DNA of 64,000 nucleotides from Rhizobium sp. 007 (GCF_015353075.1 NZ_CP064188.1:1860001-1924000); one strand, 5' to 3'. Positions 8,552-18,075 are shown, counted from the first letter of the stretch. The notes: generated from the sequence alone by a model not told the origin. Numbers and translations are program-made.

Positions 8552-8723
8552 GCGCGGTACCGGTTCAAATAATGTTTGGAGAATATCGCGGATAGCTGCG
8601 GTTTTTGCGCGCAAATTCTGATTGTTTTGCATTTATTATGCAGAAATCTGTTTCTAATGCGTTTAATATGACAGAACACCGGTGTCGCCGGGTAATTTCG
8701 CCGTCGGAAGCGGAGGGAGCAGC
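8552..8723. promoter_or_regulatory. Divergent promoter region between ABC operon and Lrp-type regulator
   Basis: This 172-base gap separates two divergent genes and is AT-rich in its middle (TTTATTATGCAG, TTTAATATGACAG). Lrp/AsnC proteins commonly bind such intergenic regions and regulate both sides. No single perfect operator palindrome was identified by eye. Confidence 0.5.
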
Positions 8724-9209
8724 ATGGAAAGATTGGATGGCTTTGATCGCGATATTCTCGACATCATTCAGCGCAATTGTCAGCTGACGGCGGAAACCAT
8801 CGCCGAAAATGTCGGGCTTTCGACCTCGGCGGTGCAGAGGCGGCTGAAACGCCTGCGCGAGGACGGCATCATCAAGGCAGAAGTAGCCGTCGTCGATCGC
8901 AAGGCGACGGGCACACCGATGGTGTTCATCGCCGGATTGGAGATCGAGCGTGACAACTACGATGCGCTAGCGAAGTTCCGCCTTTGGGCGGAAAAGCAGG
9001 ATCACATCCAGCAAGTTTACTACGTTACCGGAGCGGTGGACTTGATCACCATTATCACGGCCCGCGACGTCGAACATTATGACGACATCGCGGCGCTGAT
9101 CATGAAAGAAAACCCGCAGATCCGGCGCATGCACACGAATGTAGTGCTGAGGGACGTCAAGTTAGGCCTATTGGTTCCGCTGAGCGCTGGCGAGGATCCC
9201 AGCAGATGA
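8724..9209 (+). CDS. Lrp/AsnC family transcriptional regulator
   Basis: A 161-residue Lrp/AsnC regulator. The N-terminal winged helix-turn-helix reads LDGFDRDILDIIQRN then LSTSAVQRRLKRL. The C-terminal RAM ligand domain follows (VYYVTGAVDLITIITARD). GGAGGG six bases upstream supports the ATG at 8724 over the in-frame start at 8682. These regulators usually respond to an amino acid, consistent with its divergent position beside an amino-acid ABC operon. Confidence 0.9.
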   Translation: MERLDGFDRDILDIIQRNCQLTAETIAENVGLSTSAVQRRLKRLREDGIIKAEVAVVDRKATGTPMVFIAGLEIERDNYDALAKFRLWAEKQDHIQQVYYVTGAVDLITIITARDVEHYDDIAALIMKENPQIRRMHTNVVLRDVKLGLLVPLSAGEDPSR

Positions 9210-9211
9210 GT

Positions 9212-9235
9212 GCGGACAATACTCTTTTCGTCCGC
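9212..9235. terminator. Possible shared terminator between convergent genes
   Basis: GCGGAC (9212-9217) pairs with GTCCGC (9230-9235) around a T-rich loop, in the 46 bases between the convergent lrp-type and pheC-like genes. The stem is only six pairs with no clear T run after it, so this is a weak call. Confidence 0.3.
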
Positions 9236-9255
9236 TATTACGCAGCAGAGATTCC

Positions 9256-10032
9256 TTACTGCATTGCCGCGTCGAGTTTCTCTTTCCACCCACCGCTTTC
9301 CAGTTGCTTGCGCATGAAAGCGTCCACCGCCGCCTTTAAGGCGGGGTCTTCGCGCAGCAGATAGGCATTCTGGAAATGCGTGAACGGCTCTTTGACGGCG
9401 ACCGGGCACAAGACGCTGGCATGCAGCTTGGACTGCAGGTCCACCTCCACGCCGTCCGTGACCATCACATCGGCCCTGCCCGACGCAATCTGGTCAAAAA
9501 TTGTCTTGTTGTCGGGAAACACCTCGATCGACGCCTCGTCGAAATGCTCGTGGGCGAACTTGTCGTTGGTCCCGCCCGGATTGACGATCACCCGCACGGA
9601 GGGTCGGTCGATCGCATCAAGCGTGGTGTATTTTTCCTTGTCCTCGCAGCGGGCAATCGGTCGCTTTCCGTCGGTCACATTGGGCACCGAGAAGTCGCCC
9701 ACTTCGTCACGAGCGGCGTTTACGGTAATGCCGCCGAGTGCGATGTCGAACTTGCCGGCCTTGAAATCGTCCAACATTGTTTTCCAGGTCGTGGTAACGA
9801 AGTCCGCCTTGACCCCGAGATCGGCGGCAAGATCCTTGGCCATGGCGATGTCGGCACCCGTGAGGGTGCCATCAGCAGCTTTGTAGCTGAAGGGCTTGTA
9901 GTCGCCCGTCGTGCCGATCTTGATCACGCCAGCCTTCTTGATTTCCGATAGAGCGTCGTCCGCCGCGAAGGTCAGTGCCGATGTCAGGCTCCACGCCACC
10001 ACCAACGTGGCCGCAAAACAGGTTCGCTTCAT
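9256..10032 (-). CDS. PheC-like periplasmic cyclohexadienyl dehydratase or binding protein
   Basis: A 258-residue exported protein of the solute-binding fold, closest in pattern to cyclohexadienyl dehydratase (PheC): GTTGDYKPFSYKAADG, KFDIALGGITVN, IVNPGGTNDKFAHEHF and DNKTIFDQIASGRADVMVTD match known PheC sequence features. PheC converts prephenate or arogenate to phenylpyruvate or phenylalanine in the periplasm. The signal peptide is MKRTCFAATLVVAWSLTSAL and GAGAGG precedes the start. It stands alone and convergent with the Lrp gene, so a plain amino-acid binding role remains possible. Confidence 0.75.
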   Translation of the reverse strand: MKRTCFAATLVVAWSLTSALTFAADDALSEIKKAGVIKIGTTGDYKPFSYKAADGTLTGADIAMAKDLAADLGVKADFVTTTWKTMLDDFKAGKFDIALGGITVNAARDEVGDFSVPNVTDGKRPIARCEDKEKYTTLDAIDRPSVRVIVNPGGTNDKFAHEHFDEASIEVFPDNKTIFDQIASGRADVMVTDGVEVDLQSKLHASVLCPVAVKEPFTHFQNAYLLREDPALKAAVDAFMRKQLESGGWKEKLDAAMQ

Positions 10033-10480
10033 GGTTCCTCTCTATAAACGTTGTTCGGTTGTTGCAGCGGGATTGCCGGCTAGTCGCGCGAGATTACTGA
10101 CGCAGCCAGGGTTTGTCACTCCCTGCGTCCACGAGCTGGCGCGACCAACAGCTGCAGTTTCACTGAGATATTGCGGCGGAAAAGTCCGCTTTGCCACCAA
10201 CAACCAACAATTCTTCGCCTGGAAAGGAGAAGCGCGGTGCAGCGAGCATTTATAGGGCTACTGCCTTCCTGGTCACTGCTCCGATCGGTTGAGCGCATGC
10301 GAAGATGGCTTCCCGCAAATATCATACTGATTGTGATATTGTTATTCCTGCTTGTTACATTCCTCCTCCTATGCCATTCTGCCCTTTACAAATTGGGCGC
10401 GCGAACAGCCAGCGCGCCGGGGCTCTACTTTCGACAGGATGGCGGCGTTCCGTTCGACCATCGATATGGGGAAATCTTGA
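10033..10480. other. Intergenic region upstream of the aldolase
   Basis: 448 bases between the divergent pheC-like and aldolase genes. No supported gene. An AT-rich part around 10318-10375 (TACTGATTGTGATATTGTTA) is the likeliest promoter region for the aldolase. Confidence 0.5.
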
Positions 10481-11545
10481 ATGGCACGCATCACGCTGAG
10501 GCAGCTGCTCGATCACGCTGCGGAGGAAGGCTACGGCGTTCCCGCTTTCAACATCAACAACATGGAGCAGGCACTCGCCATCATGGAGGCCGCGGACGCG
10601 TCTCGTGCACCGGTTATCATGCAGGCGTCGCGCGGAGCGCGCGCCTACGCCAACGACATCATGCTGAAGCACATGATGGATGCCGTCGTCGAGATCTATC
10701 CACATATTCCGGTCTGCGTTCATCTCGACCACGGCAACGATCCGTCGAGCTGCATGACGGCGATCCAGGCAGGCTTCACCTCGGTGATGATGGACGGTTC
10801 GCTAAAGGCGGATGCCAAGACACCGGCTGACTGGGCCTACAATGTCGGCGTCACCAAGATGGTGACGGACATGGCGCATTTCGGCGGCATCTCAGTCGAG
10901 GGCGAACTCGGCGTTCTCGGCTCGCTGGAAACCGGCATGGGCGAGGCCGAGGACGGCCACGGCGCCGAAGGCAAGCTGTCGCATGACCAGCTGCTGACAA
11001 ACCCCGACGAGGCCGTAAAGTTCGTGCGCGAAACCAAGGTCGATGCGCTGGCGATCGCCATGGGCACGTCCCATGGTGCCTACAAATTCACCCGCCAGCC
11101 GGACGGATCCGTGCTGGCGATGAGCGTCATCGAAGAGATCCACCGCAAACTGCCGAATACGCACCTCGTCATGCACGGCTCGTCGTCAGTCCCGATCGAA
11201 CTGCAGGAGATCATCAACAAGTACGGCGGCCAGATGAAGCCGACATGGGGCGTGCCGGTCGAAGAAATCCAGCGCGGCATCAAGAACGGCGTGCGCAAAG
11301 TGAACATCGATACCGATGGCAGGATGGCGATGACCGGCCAGATCCGCCGAGTGCTGCAGGAAGATCCGAGCGAATTCGACCCGCGCAAATATCTTAAGCC
11401 GGCGATGGCTGCGCTCAGCAAGCTCTGCAAGGAGCGCTTCGAACAGTTCGGCACGGCCGGAATGGCAAGCCGGATTACGCCGCTTCCTGTGTCGGAAATG
11501 GCCAAGCGCTACAAATCCGGTTCGCTCGATCCGGTCTTCTCTTGA
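10481..11545 (+). CDS. Class II fructose-bisphosphate aldolase family protein
   Basis: A 354-residue zinc-dependent class II aldolase of the Fba/CbbA subgroup. Zinc and phosphate site motifs are visible: [34 protein letters not shown] and [11 protein letters not shown]. It would cleave a ketose bisphosphate or ketose phosphate to dihydroxyacetone phosphate and an aldehyde. It is convergent with the GlpD-like gene, 8 bases away, within the polyol region. Its product could be glycolytic, or it could cleave the keto-phosphate made by the neighbouring kinase and dehydrogenase; the sequence does not decide. The start is preceded by GGGGA. Confidence 0.88.
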   Translation: MARITLRQLLDHAAEEGYGVPAFNINNMEQALAIMEAADASRAPVIMQASRGARAYANDIMLKHMMDAVVEIYPHIPVCVHLDHGNDPSSCMTAIQAGFTSVMMDGSLKADAKTPADWAYNVGVTKMVTDMAHFGGISVEGELGVLGSLETGMGEAEDGHGAEGKLSHDQLLTNPDEAVKFVRETKVDALAIAMGTSHGAYKFTRQPDGSVLAMSVIEEIHRKLPNTHLVMHGSSSVPIELQEIINKYGGQMKPTWGVPVEEIQRGIKNGVRKVNIDTDGRMAMTGQIRRVLQEDPSEFDPRKYLKPAMAALSKLCKERFEQFGTAGMASRITPLPVSEMAKRYKSGSLDPVFS

Positions 11546-11553
11546 GCTGCAGC

Positions 11554-13299
11554 CTATGCTGACGCGGGGTGCTGTGCCTGCTTAGGCCCGGCGGCAGGCA
11601 TGCTGCTTGCGAGCGTCTGGCCATGGAAATTTTCAAGCTGGTTGACGACGTCCTCGATCTCGCCTGCAATGCGTTCGGCGTTCCAGCCGAGCGCAGCCCC
11701 GGCGACACCGGCGATTTCCCGCAAGCCTTCGAGCTTCAAGCGGCCTTCGATAGCAAGCGTCGTGCGCCGAAGGACGATATCTGAGAGGTGTACGACGAGT
11801 TCGTTTCGAGCAATCCAGTCGACTTCCTTGAAACTGTAGTGCCCCGCGCCCGTCAGCCGCTGTTCATCGGAATATGCCGACGAGAAAGAGAGCACGGCCG
11901 CAGCCGTCGTTCCGTAGCGGCCAAGCAGTTCGTCCACGCGCTCGACCGGCGCGTCGGTCCGCGCCGCGATTTCCTTGATCCAGACGCTTCGTTGCTGCAC
12001 ATCCATTGGGAAGGCCTTTCCGCCACCGATCGGCAGGTAGCGGGTCGACTGCTTGCGAACATGCTGCAGGCGCGCGAGAACGGAATCGGCAACTTCCTCG
12101 GCAAAACCGCGAAAAGTAGTCCACTTTCCGCCGACCAGCGAGATGATCGGAAACGGCCTGCCTTCTTCCGGCTCCTTCACTGGTGCGGAATGATCGCGAC
12201 TGATCAGCCCCGGGGCGGTCGCGTCGGAGGCCGGCAGCGGACGGATGCCGCTATAACTGTAGACGATCTGATCACGATCGAAGCGAAGCGTCGGTAGCAG
12301 CGAGCGGACGCTATCGAGAAAATATTCGGTTTCCGGTTCCTCGCAGCGGACATTATCCGGGTCGTCGGCAGGGATATCAGTGGAACCGATGAGCGCCATC
12401 CCGAGATAGCTGTAGACAAGGCAGATGCGCCCATCATCGGCCTCGAAATAGACCATGTGGCCGTTCAGGCTGCGAACCAGCTCAGGATGATCCAGCAGAA
12501 TGTGGGAACCCTTGGTACCGCCGATCATCCGAGAGGGAGCGCCGAGCGCCCCATTGACATGATCGATCCAGGGACCGGCGGCGTTCACCACCAGTTTGGG
12601 AGACACAGCAAATTCGCCGCCGTCCGGTTGCCTGAATGTCAGCCGCCCGCCGGAGACTGCCGCAAGCGTCGCGAAATTGGCGGCAAGGCTCTTCGCATTT
12701 GCCTCGAGCCCGTCCATGACGAGTTCGTAGACGAGCCGCTCGGGCCTGCTGATCTTGGCGTCGTAATAAATTCCGCCGGCAACGATTGCCGGGGTGAGGT
12801 GCGGCATTTCCTTGCGCGCCTTCTTTTTCAGGATCAGCCGATGGCGCGGCATGACCTGGTCGCGTGATCCAAAGAAATCGTAGAGCCTAAGCCCGATCTT
12901 GATGAGAACGGCCCCCCGGCTGCGTGGCGCAGTCTTGGAGCCAAGCAGCGTGCGCAGCGCTGCCCAAATACCCCGTGTCCAGGAGAATACCGGTATGAAA
13001 GTAGGCAATGGCTCGACGCAATGCGGAGCGTTCTTCAGCAGCAAATTGCGCTCCAACGTCGACTGGGCGACCAAGCCGAACTCGCCCGTCTCGAGATATT
13101 TCAGGCCACCGTGAATAAGGCGCGATGGCGCAGCACTCGTCCCGGAGCCGAAATCGGCCTTGTCGACGATCACGCAATTGACGCCTTGCGCCGAAAGGTC
13201 GCGAAACAGTCCGGCACCATTGATGCCCGCTCCGATGATCAGGACGTCGATGTCGCCCTCTCCAAGGTTCGAGAAGCGTTGCTGCATGTCGGGAGTCAT
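11554..13299 (-). CDS. GlpD-like FAD-dependent polyol-phosphate dehydrogenase
   Basis: A 581-residue glycerol-3-phosphate dehydrogenase homologue. The FAD-binding motif IIGAGINGAGLFRDLSAQG lies near residues 20-40, then SRLIHGGLKYLE and the substrate-site KGSHILLDHPE, with a C-terminal DAO_C-like extension (YSDEQRLTGAG onwards). It is clearly a paralogue of the EryB protein at 22684-24195. Placed 28 bases after an FGGY kinase, it would oxidise that kinase's product at the membrane and pass electrons to quinone. Glycerol 3-phosphate is one candidate substrate; a C4 or C5 polyol phosphate is another. Confidence 0.85.
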   Translation of the reverse strand: MTPDMQQRFSNLGEGDIDVLIIGAGINGAGLFRDLSAQGVNCVIVDKADFGSGTSAAPSRLIHGGLKYLETGEFGLVAQSTLERNLLLKNAPHCVEPLPTFIPVFSWTRGIWAALRTLLGSKTAPRSRGAVLIKIGLRLYDFFGSRDQVMPRHRLILKKKARKEMPHLTPAIVAGGIYYDAKISRPERLVYELVMDGLEANAKSLAANFATLAAVSGGRLTFRQPDGGEFAVSPKLVVNAAGPWIDHVNGALGAPSRMIGGTKGSHILLDHPELVRSLNGHMVYFEADDGRICLVYSYLGMALIGSTDIPADDPDNVRCEEPETEYFLDSVRSLLPTLRFDRDQIVYSYSGIRPLPASDATAPGLISRDHSAPVKEPEEGRPFPIISLVGGKWTTFRGFAEEVADSVLARLQHVRKQSTRYLPIGGGKAFPMDVQQRSVWIKEIAARTDAPVERVDELLGRYGTTAAAVLSFSSAYSDEQRLTGAGHYSFKEVDWIARNELVVHLSDIVLRRTTLAIEGRLKLEGLREIAGVAGAALGWNAERIAGEIEDVVNQLENFHGQTLASSMPAAGPKQAQHPASA

Positions 13300-13327
13300 G
13301 ATCTTGTCGTCCTAAATCGCCCACGCA

Positions 13328-14878
13328 TTAGTGCCGGGGTTCTGCCTCGTCGGTTACCGATTGCTCCGGCGCAAGGCCGGCGATTTTCGGCCAAAGGGGC
13401 GTCATAGCGTCGGCGATCTGGCGGAAGACCCGGTAGCGTTTGTCGTAGTCCGCGCTGCGTGCCGCATCCGGCTGGCACGTCTTCGCGATGCGGGAGATGT
13501 CGCGCGGATCGCTCTGCGGATCAGCATAAACGCCGGCGCCCGATCCGGCGCAAAGAGCAGCACCCCAGGCGGCGGCCTCATCCGTTTCGGTCACGGTCAC
13601 CGGTATGCCGAGCACATCGGCGAACATTTGAACGACCAGCGGATTGCGCGAGACACCCCCGGCAAGCCTTGCCTCTTCAAATTCAAAGCCGTCGCCAAGT
13701 GCATCGACATGGATGCGATGATTGAAAGCGATACCCTCAAGCACGGCCCGCAGCATGTCGCCGCGATCGTGCCAGCCGCCGAGGCCGAAGAAGCCGGCAC
13801 TTGCCAAAGCACCATAGGGCGAGCCGAACAGGTAGGGATGGAAGAGCGCCGTCGATGGCCGATCGAAAGCCGCATCGATTTCCGGCGCGAGCAACGCGTG
13901 AATGGAGCTGCCTTGCGCCTCGCCCTTCGTCCGCTCGCCGGCGCACAGCTTGTCGAGAAACCAGTCGTAATTCGCGGTCGATGCCGGCGAGATCGACATG
14001 TTATTCCAGATGCCGGGCGCGATGCCGTTGCGGCAGAACCAACGCCGGTCGACCCGCGGTTCCGACGATAGCGTCTCATTGATCGAATAGGTACCGGCAA
14101 TGACGGCGACGACGCCCTTGGCATAGCCGCCTGCCCCGAGCGCGGAGGCCGTGACGTCATGCAGCCCGGCAACGACCGGCGTTCCCTTGGCAAGGCCGGT
14201 CAGATGCGCCGCCTCACCTGTCACCCGCCCGATGATCTGATCGGAACGCGCGGCCGGCGGCAGAGCATGGACAAGTTTCTGCAACCCAAAGAGCCTCAGG
14301 GCCTCCTGGCTGTATTCCTGTGTCTTCACATCGGTAAAGGAGGTACTTGCCTCCGTGCGATCCGTACCGACGATGCCTGTCAGGCAAAACCGCAGCCAGT
14401 CCTTGCAGCTCAGGAAATGACCAATGCGTTTGAACCGCTCGGGTTCCATGTCGCGGATCCAGGCAAGCAGTGTCGATGGTGCGGAGACATGCGGGATCTG
14501 ACCCGTGAGCTCGATGGCTTGGTCGGCGACATCGCTTTCCATCCACCGATCGATGACGGCACCGGCCCGGCTGTCCAGGGACAGGATGGCCCGGCCCAAA
14601 GGTGTCCGTTCGTGGTTGAGCAGATAGATGCCATCCCCGTGGGCCGTTGCCGCGATGCCCTGGATGTCGCTTGCCGGCCGATTGCTGAGGGTGATCGCCT
14701 CCCGAATCGCGTCAACCGTCGCGCTCCACAATTCGTCCATGTCCCGTTCGATATGGCGGGCATTTGGGATAAACTGCGTGACGCGGCGCCGGGCGACTGC
14801 GAGCGGCGTGCCGTCAATATCGAAGATGACGGCCTTGGTGACCGTCAGGCCACTATCGATCCCGAGCAGACTCGGCAT
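13328..14878 (-). CDS. FGGY family carbohydrate kinase (second polyol kinase)
   Basis: A 516-residue FGGY kinase. The N-terminal phosphate loop is GIDSGLTVTKAVIFD, the conserved ATAHGDGIYLL lies near residue 90, and the C-terminal ATP-binding part reads ARLAGGVSRNPLVVQMFADV. Overall pattern is nearer to L-xylulose/erythritol-type kinases than to glycerol kinase. It lies between a DeoR regulator (37 bases upstream) and a GlpD-like dehydrogenase, the classic kinase-dehydrogenase pair of polyol catabolism. It differs strongly from EryA at 21071-22645, so a different substrate is likely, for instance threitol, ribitol, arabitol or glycerol. Confidence 0.85.
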   Translation of the reverse strand: MPSLLGIDSGLTVTKAVIFDIDGTPLAVARRRVTQFIPNARHIERDMDELWSATVDAIREAITLSNRPASDIQGIAATAHGDGIYLLNHERTPLGRAILSLDSRAGAVIDRWMESDVADQAIELTGQIPHVSAPSTLLAWIRDMEPERFKRIGHFLSCKDWLRFCLTGIVGTDRTEASTSFTDVKTQEYSQEALRLFGLQKLVHALPPAARSDQIIGRVTGEAAHLTGLAKGTPVVAGLHDVTASALGAGGYAKGVVAVIAGTYSINETLSSEPRVDRRWFCRNGIAPGIWNNMSISPASTANYDWFLDKLCAGERTKGEAQGSSIHALLAPEIDAAFDRPSTALFHPYLFGSPYGALASAGFFGLGGWHDRGDMLRAVLEGIAFNHRIHVDALGDGFEFEEARLAGGVSRNPLVVQMFADVLGIPVTVTETDEAAAWGAALCAGSGAGVYADPQSDPRDISRIAKTCQPDAARSADYDKRYRVFRQIADAMTPLWPKIAGLAPEQSVTDEAEPRH

Positions 14879-14915
14879 TCGCTTTTACCTCGCTATCAGC
14901 AACGGGCTTGTCCGG

Positions 14916-15758
14916 TCACGAGCGCCCTCCGGCGCCCTTGGCGATGACAACGTTGATATCTCTGGACCGCATGCGGTCGATGTGCACCGGCTGCGTCTTG
15001 TCGTCGACGATGACGACGTCGAACTCGTCCAGTGCCGCGAAACTGTGAAGCGCCCGCTGCTCGAACTTCGTGTGATCGGCAAGCAGGATGCGCTTGACGG
15101 AACAGTCGAACATGGCACGCTTGGTATCGACCGTCTCCGGGGATTGGTGCAGAACCGTGCCGTCGCTGATCGCCGACATGGAGATGAACGCGACATCGGC
15201 CCTGAGACCTCTGATCTCGTTTATGGTCATGCGACCCATGAAGGCGTTACACCAGTTGTAATACTGTCCACCGAGTGCGAGCAGCGTCACGTCGTGCATG
15301 CCCTTCAGCGCGTTCATGAGCGTCAGCGAATTGGTGATGGCCGTGACCGGTACCTTCGACGGCAGATGCGCCGCCATCTGTAGTACCGTGGTCGAATCAT
15401 CGAAAAAAATGGCCTGCCCCGGCTCAACGAACTGCATCGCCGCTTCGGCGATCAGCTTCTTCTCCGCCGACTGGCGGTTCGAGCGATAGACCTCGCTTGA
15501 TTCTATGAGATTGGTGGCAGCCGCAGTGACGATGCCGCGCGTCTTCCTGAAGAGACCGCGGCTGACAAGTTCGTCCACGTCGCGATGAGCAGTCATCAGG
15601 CTGATCCCGAAACGGTCGGTGAGGTCTTCTATCCGCATCGAGCCTTCATTCATGACGGCCTCGGCAATCATCCGCCGGCGAGCGATCTGGCGCGTCTGGC
15701 GGCTGTCGCTCGTAAGCTGGTCCAACAGATCGTCGCCCTGGCTCGTCTTCTGTGTCAC
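14916..15758 (-). CDS. DeoR family transcriptional regulator
   Basis: A 280-residue DeoR-type repressor: N-terminal helix-turn-helix (MRIEDLTDRFGISLMTAHRD), then the sugar-phosphate-sensing domain with FFDDSTTVLQMAAHLP, TNSLTLMNAL and LADHTKFEQRAL. It starts with GTG at 15758 after AAGGGTG. It is the first gene of the kinase/dehydrogenase operon, so autoregulation and control of those two genes by a phosphorylated sugar are likely. A terminator separates it from the eryEFG operon upstream. Confidence 0.88.
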   Translation of the reverse strand: MTQKTSQGDDLLDQLTSDSRQTRQIARRRMIAEAVMNEGSMRIEDLTDRFGISLMTAHRDVDELVSRGLFRKTRGIVTAAATNLIESSEVYRSNRQSAEKKLIAEAAMQFVEPGQAIFFDDSTTVLQMAAHLPSKVPVTAITNSLTLMNALKGMHDVTLLALGGQYYNWCNAFMGRMTINEIRGLRADVAFISMSAISDGTVLHQSPETVDTKRAMFDCSVKRILLADHTKFEQRALHSFAALDEFDVVIVDDKTQPVHIDRMRSRDINVVIAKGAGGRS

Positions 15759-15908
15759 GGGTCACCCTTGTCGCTGAACTCTGGATCCCAGCTTCGTACA
15801 GTGATTGCCGTTCCAAGGCAAAAAGGCGACATGGAACGGGCGGTTGCGGCCCACAAGTTAGCGTTTCCGGCATCCGAAGAGCCGAGCAGCCTGTGCCGCC
15901 GTCGCTGA

Positions 15909-15934
15909 AAGGGGCGCCTTTTCGAGCGCCCCTT
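15909..15934 (-). terminator. Terminator after the sugar-binding protein gene
   Basis: AAGGGGCGC (15909-15917) and GCGCCCCTT (15926-15934) form a perfect nine-pair stem with an eight-base loop. It lies six bases past the stop of the eryG-type gene, and a short T run follows on the minus strand. It should limit read-through from the transporter operon into the DeoR-kinase operon. Confidence 0.7.
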
Positions 15935-15940
15935 CGACAA

Positions 15941-16888
15941 TTACTGCGACAGGACGAACGGACCCGTGTACTTATCCACATTGTCCTTGGTGATCAGCAG
16001 GCAATCGAAGAGCTGTTTCTCGCTCTTGGCACCGGTGTTGCCAGTCTTGATGATGCTGTCTGCCTGCTTCACCGCTTCTTCGGAGAACACGGCAACCGGC
16101 TGCAGGACGGTGTACTGGAGTTCACCTGCCTTGATGGCCGCAACAGCATCCGGAGAACCGTCAAAACCGCCGACCTTGATGTTGGCGAGCTTGCCGGCTT
16201 CCTTGAGAGCGGCGATGGCGCCCAGCGCCATTTCGTCGTTGCCAGAGATGACGCCGACGATGTCCGGGTTTGCCTGCAGCATGGACTGCATCTTGTTATG
16301 GCCCTGAGTACGGTCCCAGTTGGCGACTTCCTTGGCAGCCTTCTTCAGGTCCGGATACTGCGAAAGCACGGTCTCATAGCCGTTGGAGCGCGTCGCGGCA
16401 TTGTTGTCCGACGGTGCGCCGAAGAGTTCGGCATAGTTGCCCTTGTCGCCGATAGCTTCGACCCACTGCTGGGCACCGAGTGCTGCACCCTGGGCGTTGT
16501 TGGAAACGAGCTGCGCCTTCGCCAGGCCTTCCTGGTTGATTTCCGCGTTGACGAGGATAACCGGAATGCCTGCGGCAACGGCCTTCTTCACCGCACCGAC
16601 GGAACCGTCAGCATTCGCCGGATCAAGGATAATCGCAACCGACTTGTTGGTGATGGCCGTATCGATCAGGTTGCTTTCGGTGTTGGTGTCACCCTTGTGC
16701 GCGCTGACCGAGGCGGTATAGCCAAGCTTTTCGGCGGCGGCTTTGGCAACGTTGCCTTCCGTCAGCCAGTACGGGTTCGACGGGTCGTTGACGATGATCG
16801 TCATCATCCCGGCCGCCCAGGCCGAGCTTGCAAGAAGCGGCGCCACAGTCGCGGCGGCAAAAAGAATGCGCATGCCTTTTTTAAACAT
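15941..16888 (-). CDS. eryG: Erythritol-type ABC transporter sugar-binding protein
   Basis: A 315-residue periplasmic binding protein of the ribose (RbsB) family, with a signal peptide ending at SSAWA. The type I fold motifs include NDPSNPYWLTEGNVAKAAAE, IILDPANADG and VGVISGNDEMALGAIAALKE. It is last in the operon DUF2291-ATPase-permease-binding protein, divergent from eryABCD. That arrangement matches the erythritol transporter EryEFG of Rhizobium leguminosarum, which is the basis for the name. The start follows GGGAGAGAG. Erythritol as ligand is inferred from context. Confidence 0.85.
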   Translation of the reverse strand: MFKKGMRILFAAATVAPLLASSAWAAGMMTIIVNDPSNPYWLTEGNVAKAAAEKLGYTASVSAHKGDTNTESNLIDTAITNKSVAIILDPANADGSVGAVKKAVAAGIPVILVNAEINQEGLAKAQLVSNNAQGAALGAQQWVEAIGDKGNYAELFGAPSDNNAATRSNGYETVLSQYPDLKKAAKEVANWDRTQGHNKMQSMLQANPDIVGVISGNDEMALGAIAALKEAGKLANIKVGGFDGSPDAVAAIKAGELQYTVLQPVAVFSEEAVKQADSIIKTGNTGAKSEKQLFDCLLITKDNVDKYTGPFVLSQ

Positions 16889-16999
16889 AGTCTCTCTCCC
16901 ATTAGTGAGCTCAGTTATTGCCGGAGACCCGGCGGTGCTTTCCCCAATCGGCCTTCATGGAATCCAGCCTGCCGTCGCGGATAAGTTCAGTTGAAGCCG

Positions 17000-18052
17000 T
17001 CAGGACGATTTGACCCGGCGGCCGTATTGGATGCTGTTCATGAGGACGGCGAGAACGATCACCGCGCCGGTGAAGACGGTCTGCCAGTAGGCTGAGACGC
17101 CGATGATTACGAGGCCGTCAGAGAGGAAGCCGATGACGAAGGCCCCGAGCATGGTGCCGCGAACCGTACCGCGGCCGCCGGTCAGCGCTGCACCACCGAT
17201 GACGACGGCTGCGATCGCCGTCAGTTCGTACGTGGTGCCGGCAGTCGGACCGGCGGAGGTCAGCTGCGACGACAGCACCAGGCCGGCGATCGCGGCACAG
17301 GCACTCGACAGCACATAGACGACGATCTTGACGCGCTTGACGGGAACGCCCGAAAGGTCGGCCGCACGTTCGTTACCACCCGAGGCATAGAGCCAACGGC
17401 CGAAGGCCGTTCGGCTCAGCACGATGCCGCAGACGATTGCCAGAACCGCAAGCACGATCACGCCGATCGGGATGCCTCCGAGCCGGTTGAAGCCGAGCCA
17501 ATCGAACCCGGTATTGCCGAGCTCCGGGCGGCCGCCGAGATTGTTGTAGGTCAGGCCATTGGTCATCAATAGCGCAATACCGCGGGCTACATAAAGCACA
17601 CCCAGCGAAGCGACGAAGGCCGGCACCTTGAGGTAAGCGATCAGCACGCCGTTGACGGCACCCACCAAAGCACCAAGCGCACATGTGATGATGACGACGG
17701 CCCAGACCGGCGGATAGAGGATGACGCCGAAATAGTTGAGCGTGACGCCTTGCATCATGAAGCCGGCGATGCAGCCTGCGAGCCCCAGCGTCGACCCCAC
17801 CGACAGGTCGATGCCGCCGTTCAGGATCACCAGCAGCATGCCGATTGCCAAAATGCCAAAGATCGCGACGTGCGACGCCATGATTAGGAAGTTGTTCAGC
17901 GTAAAATAGTAGGGTGACAGGAACGAGAAGACTGCGATGATGACGATCAGCGCAAAGAATGCCCGGCCTTCCAGGATGAGACGCACGACGTTGGTATTGC
18001 GTTTCTGCCCGGTGGAAACTGACTTCTTCTCGACGATGTTTGTGACTGACAT
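17000..18052 (-). CDS. eryF: Erythritol-type ABC transporter permease
   Basis: A 350-residue RbsC-type permease with eight to ten hydrophobic segments and the family loop LNGGIDLSVGSTLGLAG, plus AFVASLGVLYVARGIALLMT. The ATG at 18052 (MSVTNIVEKK) is the natural start; the upstream extension of the frame reads through the end of the ATPase gene and is not protein-like. It lies between the ATPase (23 bases) and the binding protein (110 bases). Only one permease gene is present, as is usual for this family, where it acts as a homodimer. Confidence 0.88.
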   Translation of the reverse strand: MSVTNIVEKKSVSTGQKRNTNVVRLILEGRAFFALIVIIAVFSFLSPYYFTLNNFLIMASHVAIFGILAIGMLLVILNGGIDLSVGSTLGLAGCIAGFMMQGVTLNYFGVILYPPVWAVVIITCALGALVGAVNGVLIAYLKVPAFVASLGVLYVARGIALLMTNGLTYNNLGGRPELGNTGFDWLGFNRLGGIPIGVIVLAVLAIVCGIVLSRTAFGRWLYASGGNERAADLSGVPVKRVKIVVYVLSSACAAIAGLVLSSQLTSAGPTAGTTYELTAIAAVVIGGAALTGGRGTVRGTMLGAFVIGFLSDGLVIIGVSAYWQTVFTGAVIVLAVLMNSIQYGRRVKSS

Positions 18053-18075
18053 ACTCAGCGCTCCATAGTTCCAGG

